This document shows positions 1-6,623 of a stretch of 9,300 bases of DNA, in pieces; the stretch's first letter is position 1, and each line of letters opens with the position of its first letter. The notes beneath the pieces were generated by a model that worked only from the letters and a program-made list of their open reading frames with translations, was not told where the DNA came from and did not search any database. Both the position numbers and the translations under genes were made by a program. This DNA is from DASSWG01 sp041689995 (lineage in GTDB: Bacteria > Bacteroidota > Bacteroidia > Flavobacteriales > Flavobacteriaceae). The stretch lies in the NCBI GenBank assembly GCA_041689995.1, contig JBDNFD010000152.1, positions 1-9,300 on the forward strand. Direction: 5' to 3'.

Positions 1-9
1 AAAAAAACT

Positions 10-873
10 TTAAAGCCAAAATTCCTCGACCACGTCTTCCACAGATTGCCAATATCCGGCACCAAACAGGTTCAAATGCACCAATAAATAATACAATTGC
101 CACAATTTGATTCGTTTTTCAAAATTCGGAAGGAGCGGAAAAATTTCGTTATAACATGAGAATACTTTCTCGGGAAAACCTCCAAATAGCCTCATCATCG
201 CCAAATCCATTTCACGCGGACCGAAACAAACTGCAGGATCGATCAGACAAGGAAGTCCATTTTCAGTGACCAAATAATTCCCGTTCCATAAATCACCGTG
301 AATCAAGGCGGGTTTTTCTTCAGGAATTTCAGAAGAAATGTTTTTAAAAACAGTTTCCAAGTTTTTAAAAGAAAATCCTTTTTCGGAAGCAAGTTTGAAC
401 TGCGGTTTCAAACGCTGATTAATATAAAATTCCGCGGTCGTATTTTCTTTTTCGTTGAATTGTGGCAAACCACCAATATAATTCTGTACGAAAAACCCAA
501 AACACGAATCGGAATTTTGGTGCAAACTGGCCAATTTTTGGGCAAAAATATTCCAAAAATCGGGTGCTGGTTTTCCTTGCTGAATGAATTCCATCAACAA
601 ATAAGCGGTCTCGTCTAATTTTCCACAAACGAAAACTTCCGGGATTTTGAAGGTTTTGCTTTTTCTTAAAGTTTCCAAACCTATTTTTTCCGTCTGCAAT
701 ATATCAGATGGTGAAGAAGTGGAATTCACTTTTAGAACAAGTTCTTCCGTGGAAGTTTTTAAATGAAAAACGCGTCCGCCCGTTCCGTTCGAAATTAAAT
801 TGCATTGCAATTCATCTGCTTCCAATCCGATTTGTGTCAGGATTTTTTCTATTGATTTGCTTTCGTTTTCCAT
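10..873 (-). CDS. Fructosamine kinase family protein (ketosamine 3-kinase-like)
   Basis: The family phosphorylates sugars attached to amines (ketosamines, ribulosamines), which destabilises the adduct and so deglycates proteins or small amines in the cytoplasm. It belongs to the aminoglycoside-phosphotransferase/protein-kinase-like fold. Visible motifs, numbered from the farthest upstream TTG at 891: the ATP-site lysine in LVLKV near residue 54, the catalytic loop HGDLWNGN at 198-205 (Asp200 base, Asn205 metal ligand), and IDPAVCFGPREMDLAM at 217-232 with metal ligand Asp218. The DPA...G.RE.DLAM signature separates this family from true aminoglycoside kinases. Three in-frame starts exist: TTG at 891, ATG at 882 and ATG at 873. 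I chose 873 because it gives 287 residues, the usual family length, and needs no rare codon. It lies 75 bases downstream of yoeB on the same strand and could share its transcript. The physiological substrate cannot be read from sequence. Confidence 0.9.
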   Translation of the reverse strand: MENESKSIEKILTQIGLEADELQCNLISNGTGGRVFHLKTSTEELVLKVNSTSSPSDILQTEKIGLETLRKSKTFKIPEVFVCGKLDETAYLLMEFIQQGKPAPDFWNIFAQKLASLHQNSDSCFGFFVQNYIGGLPQFNEKENTTAEFYINQRLKPQFKLASEKGFSFKNLETVFKNISSEIPEEKPALIHGDLWNGNYLVTENGLPCLIDPAVCFGPREMDLAMMRLFGGFPEKVFSCYNEIFPLLPNFEKRIKLWQLYYLLVHLNLFGAGYWQSVEDVVEEFWL

Positions 874-948
874 TTTGCCCATGTTCGCCAAATAGGATTT
901 TTTTAAAGGAAATTAACGGAATGAGCGAAACGCGCGCTGGTGAGAAAT

Positions 949-1209
949 TTATTTTCCGTAATGATAGCGACAATCTGCTATGAATAATTCCTCATTTTCG
1001 CATTTGTAAACCAATCGATGTTCCGACGTTATTCGTCTTGACCAATAACCTTGTAAATCGCCCTTTAAAATTTCCAGTTTGCCAATGCCTTCAAATGGAG
1101 TTCGCATACAACCCTTTATGAGTTCATTAATTCGTTTCACCATTTTTTTATCGACTTTCTGCCAATACGAATAATCTTTCCAAGAAGAGGTGGACCAAAT
1201 TAATTTCAT
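949..1209 (-). CDS. yoeB: YoeB toxin, ribosome-dependent mRNA endonuclease
   Basis: This is an 86-residue toxin of the Txe/YoeB family in the RelE superfamily. It binds the ribosomal A site and cuts mRNA there, shutting down translation when its antitoxin is degraded. It matches the E. coli family pattern almost end to end: MKLIWS at the start, RTPFEG at 36-41, WSRRIT..HRLVY at 56-68 and the terminal CRYHY at 80-84. The catalytic residues known from E. coli YoeB are all present at the same numbers: Glu46, Arg65, His83 and Tyr84, so the toxin should be active. Its ATG directly abuts the TAG stop of yefM with no bases between them, which suggests translational coupling. It is followed by the fructosamine-kinase-family gene. 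Identification is very secure; activity is inferred from the intact residues. Confidence 0.96.
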   Translation of the reverse strand: MKLIWSTSSWKDYSYWQKVDKKMVKRINELIKGCMRTPFEGIGKLEILKGDLQGYWSRRITSEHRLVYKCENEELFIADCRYHYGK

Positions 1210-1458
1210 CTATTCGACCAAGTCTTTTTGAATACCTTTGCCTGCTTCCAGTTCTTTAATGGAATTTAATAAAATATCCCTGTTTTCACCTGTTAGCAAA
1301 TAATTCGTTTCCTTTAATGAATTATATTCTTCCAATGATATCAATACAAGGTCTTTACCGTTTTTACGCTTGATAACGACATCGCTTACATCATTGATCA
1401 CTTTGTCGAACCAATGTTTTAGATTTGAACGAAAGTCTGAATAATTTACTGTTTCCAT
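1210..1458 (-). CDS. yefM: YefM antitoxin and operon repressor
   Basis: This is an 82-residue antitoxin of the Phd/YefM family. The N-terminal domain (about 1-55; METVNYSDFRSNL, then VVIKRKNGKDLVLISLEEYNSL) is the dimeric DNA-binding fold. The SLEEYNSL-x-ET-x-YLL block at about 41-55 is strongly conserved with E. coli YefM. The C-terminal stretch (about 60-82, ending ELEAGKGIQKDLVE) is the flexible segment that wraps and neutralises YoeB. In the family, YefM alone represses weakly, the YefM-YoeB complex represses strongly, and Lon-type proteolysis of YefM frees the toxin. The gene precedes yoeB, the usual antitoxin-first order, and its TAG is immediately followed by the toxin ATG. A two-site operator-like inverted repeat and a promoter -7 element lie directly upstream. 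The ATG at 1458 is the only in-frame ATG, so the start is firm. Confidence 0.95.
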   Translation of the reverse strand: METVNYSDFRSNLKHWFDKVINDVSDVVIKRKNGKDLVLISLEEYNSLKETNYLLTGENRDILLNSIKELEAGKGIQKDLVE

Positions 1459-1462
1459 AATG

Positions 1463-1470
1463 CAAAGATA
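1463..1470 (-). promoter_or_regulatory. Bacteroidota-type -7 promoter element of yefM-yoeB
   Basis: Read on the minus strand these eight bases are TATCTTTG, an exact match to the Bacteroidota -7 consensus TAnnTTTG. The final G lies only five bases before the A of the yefM ATG (1458), so transcription should begin at or within a few bases of the start codon. No clear -33 TTTG lies at the usual distance. Instead the operator-like repeat at 1474-1499 fills that space, which suits direct repression by YefM-YoeB. Confidence 0.6.
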
Positions 1471-1473
1471 CCA

Positions 1474-1499
1474 AAAAAGTACTTAAATAGGTGCTTTTT
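1474..1499. promoter_or_regulatory. Candidate YefM-YoeB operator (two half-palindromes, 12-base spacing)
   Basis: The left arm AAAAAGTAC (1474-1482) and right arm GTGCTTTTT (1491-1499) form an inverted repeat with one mismatch and an 8-base spacer. Viewed as two sites, it has a perfect palindrome AGTACT centred at 1480.5 and a degenerate copy GGTGCT centred at 1492.5, exactly 12 bases apart. In E. coli the yefM operator has a long and a short repeat with TGTACA cores at a 12-base centre-to-centre distance, so both the geometry and the GTAC core are conserved here. It sits just upstream of the -7 element, where bound protein would block RNA polymerase. Confidence 0.5.
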
Positions 1500-1512
1500 A
1501 TTTTGCGTTTAG

Positions 1513-1653
1513 CTAATCATTCGGAAATTGTTTAATCTGCGGTTGGACAAAATGAAAAAGAATATCTTGCCTAGTTTTGTGGCCGTAAATTACAGATAGA
1601 TTACCGCCTTCATCTTCAAAAACAACTAATCTTCGCCAACAATAATGCCCCAC
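1513..1653 (-). CDS. Small unrecognised reading frame, possible gene remnant
   Basis: A 46-codon open frame runs from a GTG at 1653 to a TAG at 1513, on the same strand as the FolK-kinase gene and starting 7 bases after that gene's stop. The predicted peptide begins MGHYCWRRLVVFEDEGG and continues with a region containing IYGHKTRQDILFHF. Its composition is protein-like (aromatic, charged and hydrophobic residues alternate), which is unusual for random AT-rich intergenic DNA. GAGGAAGGA directly precedes the GTG, but Bacteroidota rarely depend on such sites. There is no ATG, and an in-frame TAA sits at 1668-1666. It could be a real small protein, the surviving 3' end of a decayed gene, or chance. 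I do not recognise the family. Confidence 0.3.
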   Translation of the reverse strand: MGHYCWRRLVVFEDEGGNLSVIYGHKTRQDILFHFVQPQIKQFPND

Positions 1654-1660
1654 TCCTTCC

Positions 1661-2746
1661 TCAAATTATTTTCCTCAAAACATTCAAATAATCTTCATGG
1701 TTTCTCACGAAATCCAGTTCCGAAACATCAATGATTTTGGTCTTTAGCTTCGCTTGATTCTTTATGAATTGGAAATATCCTTGATTGACTTTTTCCAAAT
1801 AATCGGCTGTAATATTTCGTTCATAATCGCGCCCACGCATTTTTATGTTTTCCAACAAACGTTCGGTATTTTGGTATAAATAAATGTACAAATCGGGTTG
1901 TACCAAATTTTTGTGCATTAGGTTAAACAATTTTTTATATAACTGAAATTCTTCTTTCTGCAAAGTGATTTCAGCAAAAGTCAGTGATTTTGAAACTTCA
2001 TAATCGGAAACAACAAAATCGGAAAATAAATCATATTGCGCAATTTCGTCGATCAATTGTTGGTAGCGTTCTGCCAGAAATGACATTTCTAGCGGAAAAG
2101 CATAACGTTGCTGATTCTCATAAAACTTCGGCAAAAAAGGATTATCTTTAAATCCTTCCAAAATCAATTTCGCATTGAAATCTTCGGAAATCATTTTTGC
2201 CAAACTCGTTTTTCCCGCGCCAATATTCCCTTCTATGGAAATATACCGAAAAGTGGAAAAATCTATTTTCGGGATATTCAAGAATGTGGAAACTTCTTCG
2301 ATCTCGGAAGAATCGGCTGTTTTTTTCAACAATTCAGCAATGGAAATATTTTTCAACGGATGAATCATTTCTGCCGCGATATCAGCCAAAGGTTTCAAAA
2401 CAAATTTGCGTTCCGACATTTTTGGGTGCGGGACAATCAGATTTTCGGAGTTCTGCAATTCCTTCCCGACGAAAATAATATCCAAATCAATGCTGCGGTC
2501 CGAATAGCGTTCCGTGCCTCGAATCCGACCCATTTCAGTTTCGATTTGCAATAATTTTTTTAAGGTTTCTTCCGCCGATAACCTGGTTCTTACAGAGATG
2601 CAAGCGTTCAGGAAATCGGAGCCATGAAAACCCCAAGCGGGTGTTTTGTATATATTGGAAACGGATTCAATAATGCCAACCCGTTCAAAGATAAAATCCA
2701 CAGCTTTCTGGAGATTTTCCGCAAGGTTTCCATGATTGCTTCCCAA
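1661..2746 (-). CDS. folK: Fusion of HPPK (FolK) with a deoxynucleoside kinase
   Basis: Two enzymes are joined. Residues 1 to about 150 are 6-hydroxymethyl-7,8-dihydropterin pyrophosphokinase, the folate-pathway step that activates the pterin before dihydropteroate synthase: GSNHGN at 2-7, YKTPAWGF at 33-40, FLNA at 45-48, RSIDLDII at 84-91 (metal ligands Asp87 and Asp89) and PHP at 106-108. Residues about 165-361 are a deoxynucleoside kinase of the dAK/dGK/dCK type: P-loop GNIGAGKTS at 173-181, SDYEVSKSLTFA at 247-258, and the arginine-rich lid RGRDYERN at 304-311. A linker rich in Glu and Ser joins them. The stop is TGA at 1661-1663. The start is uncertain: TTG at 2746 is the first conventional codon, but it falls inside the first HPPK strand. 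The frame stays open to 2812 and encodes TFTYISLGSN across this point, so translation probably begins upstream at a rare codon such as ATT at 2779. As far as I recall, this fusion recurs in flavobacteria. Confidence 0.92.
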   Translation of the reverse strand: MGSNHGNLAENLQKAVDFIFERVGIIESVSNIYKTPAWGFHGSDFLNACISVRTRLSAEETLKKLLQIETEMGRIRGTERYSDRSIDLDIIFVGKELQNSENLIVPHPKMSERKFVLKPLADIAAEMIHPLKNISIAELLKKTADSSEIEEVSTFLNIPKIDFSTFRYISIEGNIGAGKTSLAKMISEDFNAKLILEGFKDNPFLPKFYENQQRYAFPLEMSFLAERYQQLIDEIAQYDLFSDFVVSDYEVSKSLTFAEITLQKEEFQLYKKLFNLMHKNLVQPDLYIYLYQNTERLLENIKMRGRDYERNITADYLEKVNQGYFQFIKNQAKLKTKIIDVSELDFVRNHEDYLNVLRKII

Positions 2747-2833
2747 GGAGATATATGTAAAAGTGTCGGTATTGATAATTAAGCTAGTTTTAAGGAATTC
2801 CAGAAAATACTTTCACAGCAAATTAAGCAAAAG

Positions 2834-2854
2834 AAAATAACATACCGTTATTTT
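2834..2854. repeat. Perfect 8-base inverted repeat in the divergent intergenic region
   Basis: AAAATAAC (2834-2841) and GTTATTTT (2847-2854) are exact reverse complements around a 5-base loop. The repeat lies between the divergent folK-kinase and asmA-family genes and is followed by one further T before TTTTG at 2852-2856, which could be a -33 element for the plus-strand gene. As both flanking genes point away, a terminator is not expected, so an operator is the more natural reading. The repeat is AT-rich and could be fortuitous. The rest of 2780-2947 shows a weak -7-like TACTTTTA at 2881-2888 and nothing else I can support. Confidence 0.3.
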
Positions 2855-2947
2855 TGCCCATCCAGTTGCGCAAAAAATTGTACTTTTATTCTTTATGCGT
2901 TTTTCACAAAAATAGTAAATAGGATTTCCTAATTCCCCAAGTTCATT

Positions 2948-5587
2948 ATGAAAAAAATATTAAAAATAATCGGCATCGTTTTATTGGTGATTGTCCTATT
3001 ATTTATAATCGCTCCATTCCTGTTCAAGGGGAGCATCGAAAAAATGGTTCATAAAGAAATCAACAAAAACTTAAATGCCACTGTTGCGTGGGAAGATTTG
3101 AGCCTGAATCTTTTTGGCGGTTTTCCGGATGCACAATTGAATTTGAAAAACCTAAGCATCATTAATAATGCACCTTTCAAAGGCGACACCTTGGTAATCA
3201 GTGAGAAAATCGCTCTGAATCTAGGAATTTGGCAACTTTTTAGTATCGGCAAAAAACCCTTGCAAATCAATGAATTTTCAGTTCAAAATGCTTTGGTGAA
3301 CATCAAAATCGATTCCGCTGGAAATGCGAATTACGACATTTTCAAAGAAAGTTCCCCTTCTGAAATCCCTGCAGATTCTACGAATGGCGGTTTGGTTTTC
3401 GATCTGCAACATTATAAAATAAGCAATTCAAAAATCAATTATTTGGATGAAAAGACCCAAACTTTTCTGCGGGTAAAAGAATTGAACCACGAAGGAACGG
3501 GTGATTTTTCTGTGGAAAATTCAACTTTAAAAACCACTTCGAAAGCTTTGGTTTCCTTACAGATCGAAGAAACGGAATATTTGAGCGAAATTCCCCTGGA
3601 ATTAGTCGCCGATTTGAAAATGGATTTTGAAAATCAGAAATACAGCTTTTTGGAAAATGAACTATTGGTGAACCAGCTTCCCCTGACATTTGAAGGATTT
3701 GTAAAAGTGAAAGAAACCAACAACGAGGTCGATTTAAGTTTTAAAACGCCGTCTTCCAACTTTAAGAATTTCTTGGCCGTCATTCCCCAAGAATATTCCA
3801 AAAACATTGAAAATGTGGAAACCAGCGGAGATTTTATCGTGAACGGAAGCATTCAAGGAATTGTGGACGAACAGCATATTCCGAAATTGGATATTTCCGT
3901 GAAAAGTGAAAATGCTGCTTTCAAATATCCCAATTTGCCGAAAAAAGTAAAAAACATTTCCATTGATGCGCAATTATTGAACGAAACCGGGTTGGCAAAA
4001 GACACTTATTTGACAATCGATTTATTGACTTTTCAAATCGACGAAGATACTTTTACCGCACACGGAACCTTGAAAAATCTGATGGAAAACATGCTGGTGA
4101 ATATGACGGCGACCGGAACGATGAATCTTGCCAATTTGGAAAAAGCTTATCCGTTGGAACTGGAACAAGATTTGAACGGCATTTTAAAGGCTGATTTGAC
4201 CGCGCAATTCGATATGCTTTCTTTGGAAAAAGAATATTACCAGAATATTAAAACCAATGGAACCGCGAGCATTACAAATTTCACCTACAATTCGCCGGAA
4301 ATTCCGAACCAAGTGAATATCTCTAAAGCAAATTTAAATTTCAATACTTCCACCATAGAATTGAAAACCTTGGAAGCCAACAGTGGACGAACCGATGCGA
4401 AAATTTCGGGCAACTTGGTCAATTTGGTGGGCTTTCTTTTTGCCGATCAAGATTTGAAAGGAAATTTCAACTTGAATTCCAACACCTTCGATATCAATGA
4501 TTTTATGGTTGCACAAACCGAAAATACTTCAGATGAAAAATCCAATTCGGAAACTCCCCCAACTAAAACCGGCGAAGAAGCCATTAAAATTCCATCGTTT
4601 CTGGATGTAACTTTAAATTTCAATGCCGATCAAGTTTTTTATGACAATTTGGTGCTGAAAAACATGAAAGGAAAGTTGATTTTAAAAGATGAAACGGCAA
4701 CCTTACAAAATGTGACTTCTTCCATTTTCAATGGCGGAATTGCTTTGAACGGAAATGTTTCCACGAAAACAAAAATCCCGACTTTTCAAATGGCTTTGGA
4801 TTTGTCGAATATCGATATTTCTGAATCCTTCGCAGGCTTGGAATTGCTTCAAAATATAGCCCCGATCGCAAAAGCCTTGCAAGGTTCTTTGAACACTGAC
4901 ATTAAGCTCAGCGGAAATTTGAACAACAATTTAACCCCCATTTTACAGTCAATTACCGGAGATGCGTTGGCGAGCATTCTCACAGCCGAAGTAGATCCAG
5001 AAAAAATGCCCTTGCTTTCAAAACTAAATCAAAAGCTTGATTTCTTGAACTTGGATCTTTTGAACGTGCACGATCTTCAAACGGTTTTATCTTTCAAAGA
5101 TGGAAAAGTAGCAATTCAGCCTTTTGATTTTAAAGTAAAAGGAATTGACGTGAAAGTGAGCGGGACACATAGTTTCGACAACAGCATGAATTACAACGTG
5201 GTTTTGGATTTACCCGCAAAATATCTCGGATCAAAACTGGGCGGACTTTTGACCAAACTGAGCGATGAAGATATTGAAAAAATGGATGTGGAAGTCCCCA
5301 TCGGATTAAGCGGAACTTTCACCGATCCGCAAATTCAACTGAACATGGAACAAGCGGTGAAAACCCTGACCCAACAAATCATTGCCAATCAAAAAGAAAA
5401 TATAAAAGGACAAGCTACTGATAAGATTAAAGATATTATCGGCGGAATCAAAAATCCGAAAGACAGCATTTCAGCTCCGAAGGACTCTCCTTCACATCCC
5501 ACCAAAATCAAAAATGTGGCAGAAGAAATATTGGGTGGCCTTTTCGGAAATAAGAAAAAAGACACCACCGGAACCAAAAAACCTTGA
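2948..5587 (+). CDS. AsmA-family protein, membrane-anchored periplasmic bridge
   Basis: This is an 879-residue AsmA-like protein. An uncleaved membrane anchor fills residues 4-26 (KILKIIGIVLLVIVLLFIIA after a basic start), placing the rest in the periplasm. The N-terminal AsmA signature follows at about 48-85, including LSLNLFGGFPDAQLNL and PFKGDTL. The middle is long beta-rich repetitive sequence of the type that builds a hydrophobic groove, interrupted by a polar stretch at about 524-546 rich in Glu, Ser, Thr and Pro. The C-terminal AsmA region (about 645-800) contains GSLNTDIKLSGNL and the conserved LSFKDGKVAIQPFDFKVKG. From about 815 the protein ends in a lysine-rich, low-complexity tail. 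Better-studied relatives (TamB, YhdP, YdbH) carry phospholipids from inner to outer membrane; the same role here is inference. The ATG at 2948 is the natural start because it precedes the anchor. The gene stands 80 bases upstream of the sigma-factor gene, with no obvious terminator between. Confidence 0.9.
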   Translation: MKKILKIIGIVLLVIVLLFIIAPFLFKGSIEKMVHKEINKNLNATVAWEDLSLNLFGGFPDAQLNLKNLSIINNAPFKGDTLVISEKIALNLGIWQLFSIGKKPLQINEFSVQNALVNIKIDSAGNANYDIFKESSPSEIPADSTNGGLVFDLQHYKISNSKINYLDEKTQTFLRVKELNHEGTGDFSVENSTLKTTSKALVSLQIEETEYLSEIPLELVADLKMDFENQKYSFLENELLVNQLPLTFEGFVKVKETNNEVDLSFKTPSSNFKNFLAVIPQEYSKNIENVETSGDFIVNGSIQGIVDEQHIPKLDISVKSENAAFKYPNLPKKVKNISIDAQLLNETGLAKDTYLTIDLLTFQIDEDTFTAHGTLKNLMENMLVNMTATGTMNLANLEKAYPLELEQDLNGILKADLTAQFDMLSLEKEYYQNIKTNGTASITNFTYNSPEIPNQVNISKANLNFNTSTIELKTLEANSGRTDAKISGNLVNLVGFLFADQDLKGNFNLNSNTFDINDFMVAQTENTSDEKSNSETPPTKTGEEAIKIPSFLDVTLNFNADQVFYDNLVLKNMKGKLILKDETATLQNVTSSIFNGGIALNGNVSTKTKIPTFQMALDLSNIDISESFAGLELLQNIAPIAKALQGSLNTDIKLSGNLNNNLTPILQSITGDALASILTAEVDPEKMPLLSKLNQKLDFLNLDLLNVHDLQTVLSFKDGKVAIQPFDFKVKGIDVKVSGTHSFDNSMNYNVVLDLPAKYLGSKLGGLLTKLSDEDIEKMDVEVPIGLSGTFTDPQIQLNMEQAVKTLTQQIIANQKENIKGQATDKIKDIIGGIKNPKDSISAPKDSPSHPTKIKNVAEEILGGLFGNKKKDTTGTKKP

Positions 5588-5667
5588 TTTTCTGCGTTTT
5601 TACTTGCATTTTCGGTCAAAAAATAGTATTCTTCCTTTTTCAAATCAACATTGAATAAAAAGCGAAT

Positions 5668-6528
5668 ATGAGACAACTGAAAATAACCAAACAGGTCACC
5701 AATCGGGAATCCGTTTCCTTGGACAAATATCTCCAGGACATTGGAAAGGTTGATTTGATCACCGCCGAAGAAGAAGTGGAACTTGCCCAACGGATCCGTC
5801 AAGGCGATCAAAAAGCGCTGGAGAAATTGACCACCGCAAATTTACGGTTCGTGGTTTCGGTGGCAAAACAGTACCAAAACCAAGGTTTGAAACTCCCCGA
5901 TTTGATCAATGAAGGAAATGTTGGATTGGTGAAAGCTGCAAAACGTTTTGACGAAACCCGTGGTTTCAAGTTTATTTCCTATGCCGTTTGGTGGATCAGA
6001 CAATCCATATTACAAGCCTTGGCAGAACAGTCGCGCGTAGTTCGTTTACCCTTGAATAAAATCGGTTCCATCAATAAAATAAACAAGGCTTTTTCACATT
6101 TGGAACAAATAAACCAACGCCCGCCGACCGCTGAAGAAATTGCCAAAGAACTGGATTTGACCGTTTACGTGGTTCAACAATCCATGAAAAATTCAGGCCG
6201 ACATATATCCATGGACGCACCTTTGAAAGAAGGCGAAACCTCGAGTTTATATGACGTCCGTTCTGGGGAATCACCTGATCCGGATGCGGCATTGTTGCGC
6301 GATTCGTTAAACATAGAAATAAACACGGTTTTGGACACATTGACCCAACGGGAAGCTGATGTCATCCGGCTATTTTATGGTTTGGAAGGACAACCTCCCA
6401 TGACTTTGGAAGAAATTGGAGGAACATTTGGGCTTACACGCGAGCGGGTGCGGCAAATTCGCGAGAAAGGAATTAGACGGTTGCGACAAGGCTCTAAAAA
6501 CAAATTTCTTCGGAAATATTTAGGTTGA
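5668..6528 (+). CDS. rpoD: RpoD-type sigma-70 factor (group 1/2), possibly a paralogue
   Basis: This 286-residue sigma factor directs RNA polymerase to promoters. Region 1.2 spans about 15-46 (SVSLDKYLQDIGKVDLITAEEE). Region 2 covers about 47-122, with NLRFVVSVAKQYQNQGL and the -10 recognition/melting block FKFISYAVWWIRQSI at 100-114. Region 3 runs about 125-190, and region 4 about 222-286 with the helix-turn-helix MTLEEIGGTFGLTRERVRQI at 245-264. The long region 1.1 of proteobacterial RpoD is missing, as is normal for Bacteroidota. Compared with remembered flavobacterial primary sigma factors it looks one residue short in the linker (YDVRSGESPDPD where YDVLRSGESPNPD is usual), and has GGTF for GETF and EKGIRRLRQG for EKAIRRLK. 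It may therefore be a second copy rather than the main housekeeping factor. A weak promoter candidate is TTG at 5604-5606 with TAGTATTC at 5624-5631. The gene symbol is given for the family. Confidence 0.93.
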   Translation: MRQLKITKQVTNRESVSLDKYLQDIGKVDLITAEEEVELAQRIRQGDQKALEKLTTANLRFVVSVAKQYQNQGLKLPDLINEGNVGLVKAAKRFDETRGFKFISYAVWWIRQSILQALAEQSRVVRLPLNKIGSINKINKAFSHLEQINQRPPTAEEIAKELDLTVYVVQQSMKNSGRHISMDAPLKEGETSSLYDVRSGESPDPDAALLRDSLNIEINTVLDTLTQREADVIRLFYGLEGQPPMTLEEIGGTFGLTRERVRQIREKGIRRLRQGSKNKFLRKYLG

Positions 6529-6600
6529 GCCAATGACGTAATTTTTGAAGGAATCTAAAATAAAAATACTGTCAAAATAGTTTCCGCGAAAAATAATTGG

Positions 6601-6608
6601 TATTTTAG
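6601..6608 (+). promoter_or_regulatory. Possible -7 promoter element of the bS21-GNAT genes
   Basis: TATTTTAG differs from the Bacteroidota -7 consensus TAnnTTTG at one position and ends 15 bases before the bS21 ATG. No matching -33 TTTG is clear, so this is tentative. If real, it would give the bS21 homologue its own promoter inside the 95-base gap after the sigma-factor gene. No Shine-Dalgarno sequence lies between it and the ATG. Confidence 0.25.
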
Positions 6609-6623
6609 CAAAAAACAGAAAAC

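Noticed and set aside
298..618. Plus-strand open frame opposite the fructosamine-kinase-family gene
   Set aside because: It lies wholly antisense to a gene with a clear family signature, and its product is a low-complexity Phe/Arg/Lys sequence typical of an antisense shadow.
921..948. Possible terminator between yoeB and the fructosamine-kinase-family gene (AGCG...CGCT)
   Set aside because: The stem is only 4 base pairs and no T-run follows directly on the minus strand.
708..983. Plus-strand 91-codon frame across the gap between the fructosamine-kinase-family gene and yoeB
   Set aside because: Most of it is antisense to the kinase-family gene and its end overlaps the yoeB stop. There is no recognisable domain, and both flanking genes are on the other strand.
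2108..2554. Plus-strand 148-codon frame inside the folK-kinase fusion
   Set aside because: It is antisense to intact catalytic motifs, and its product is rich in Phe, Arg, Asn and Gln without any domain.
5389..5811. Minus-strand 140-codon frame across the asmA-sigma junction
   Set aside because: It is antisense to two well-supported genes and has no recognisable protein pattern.
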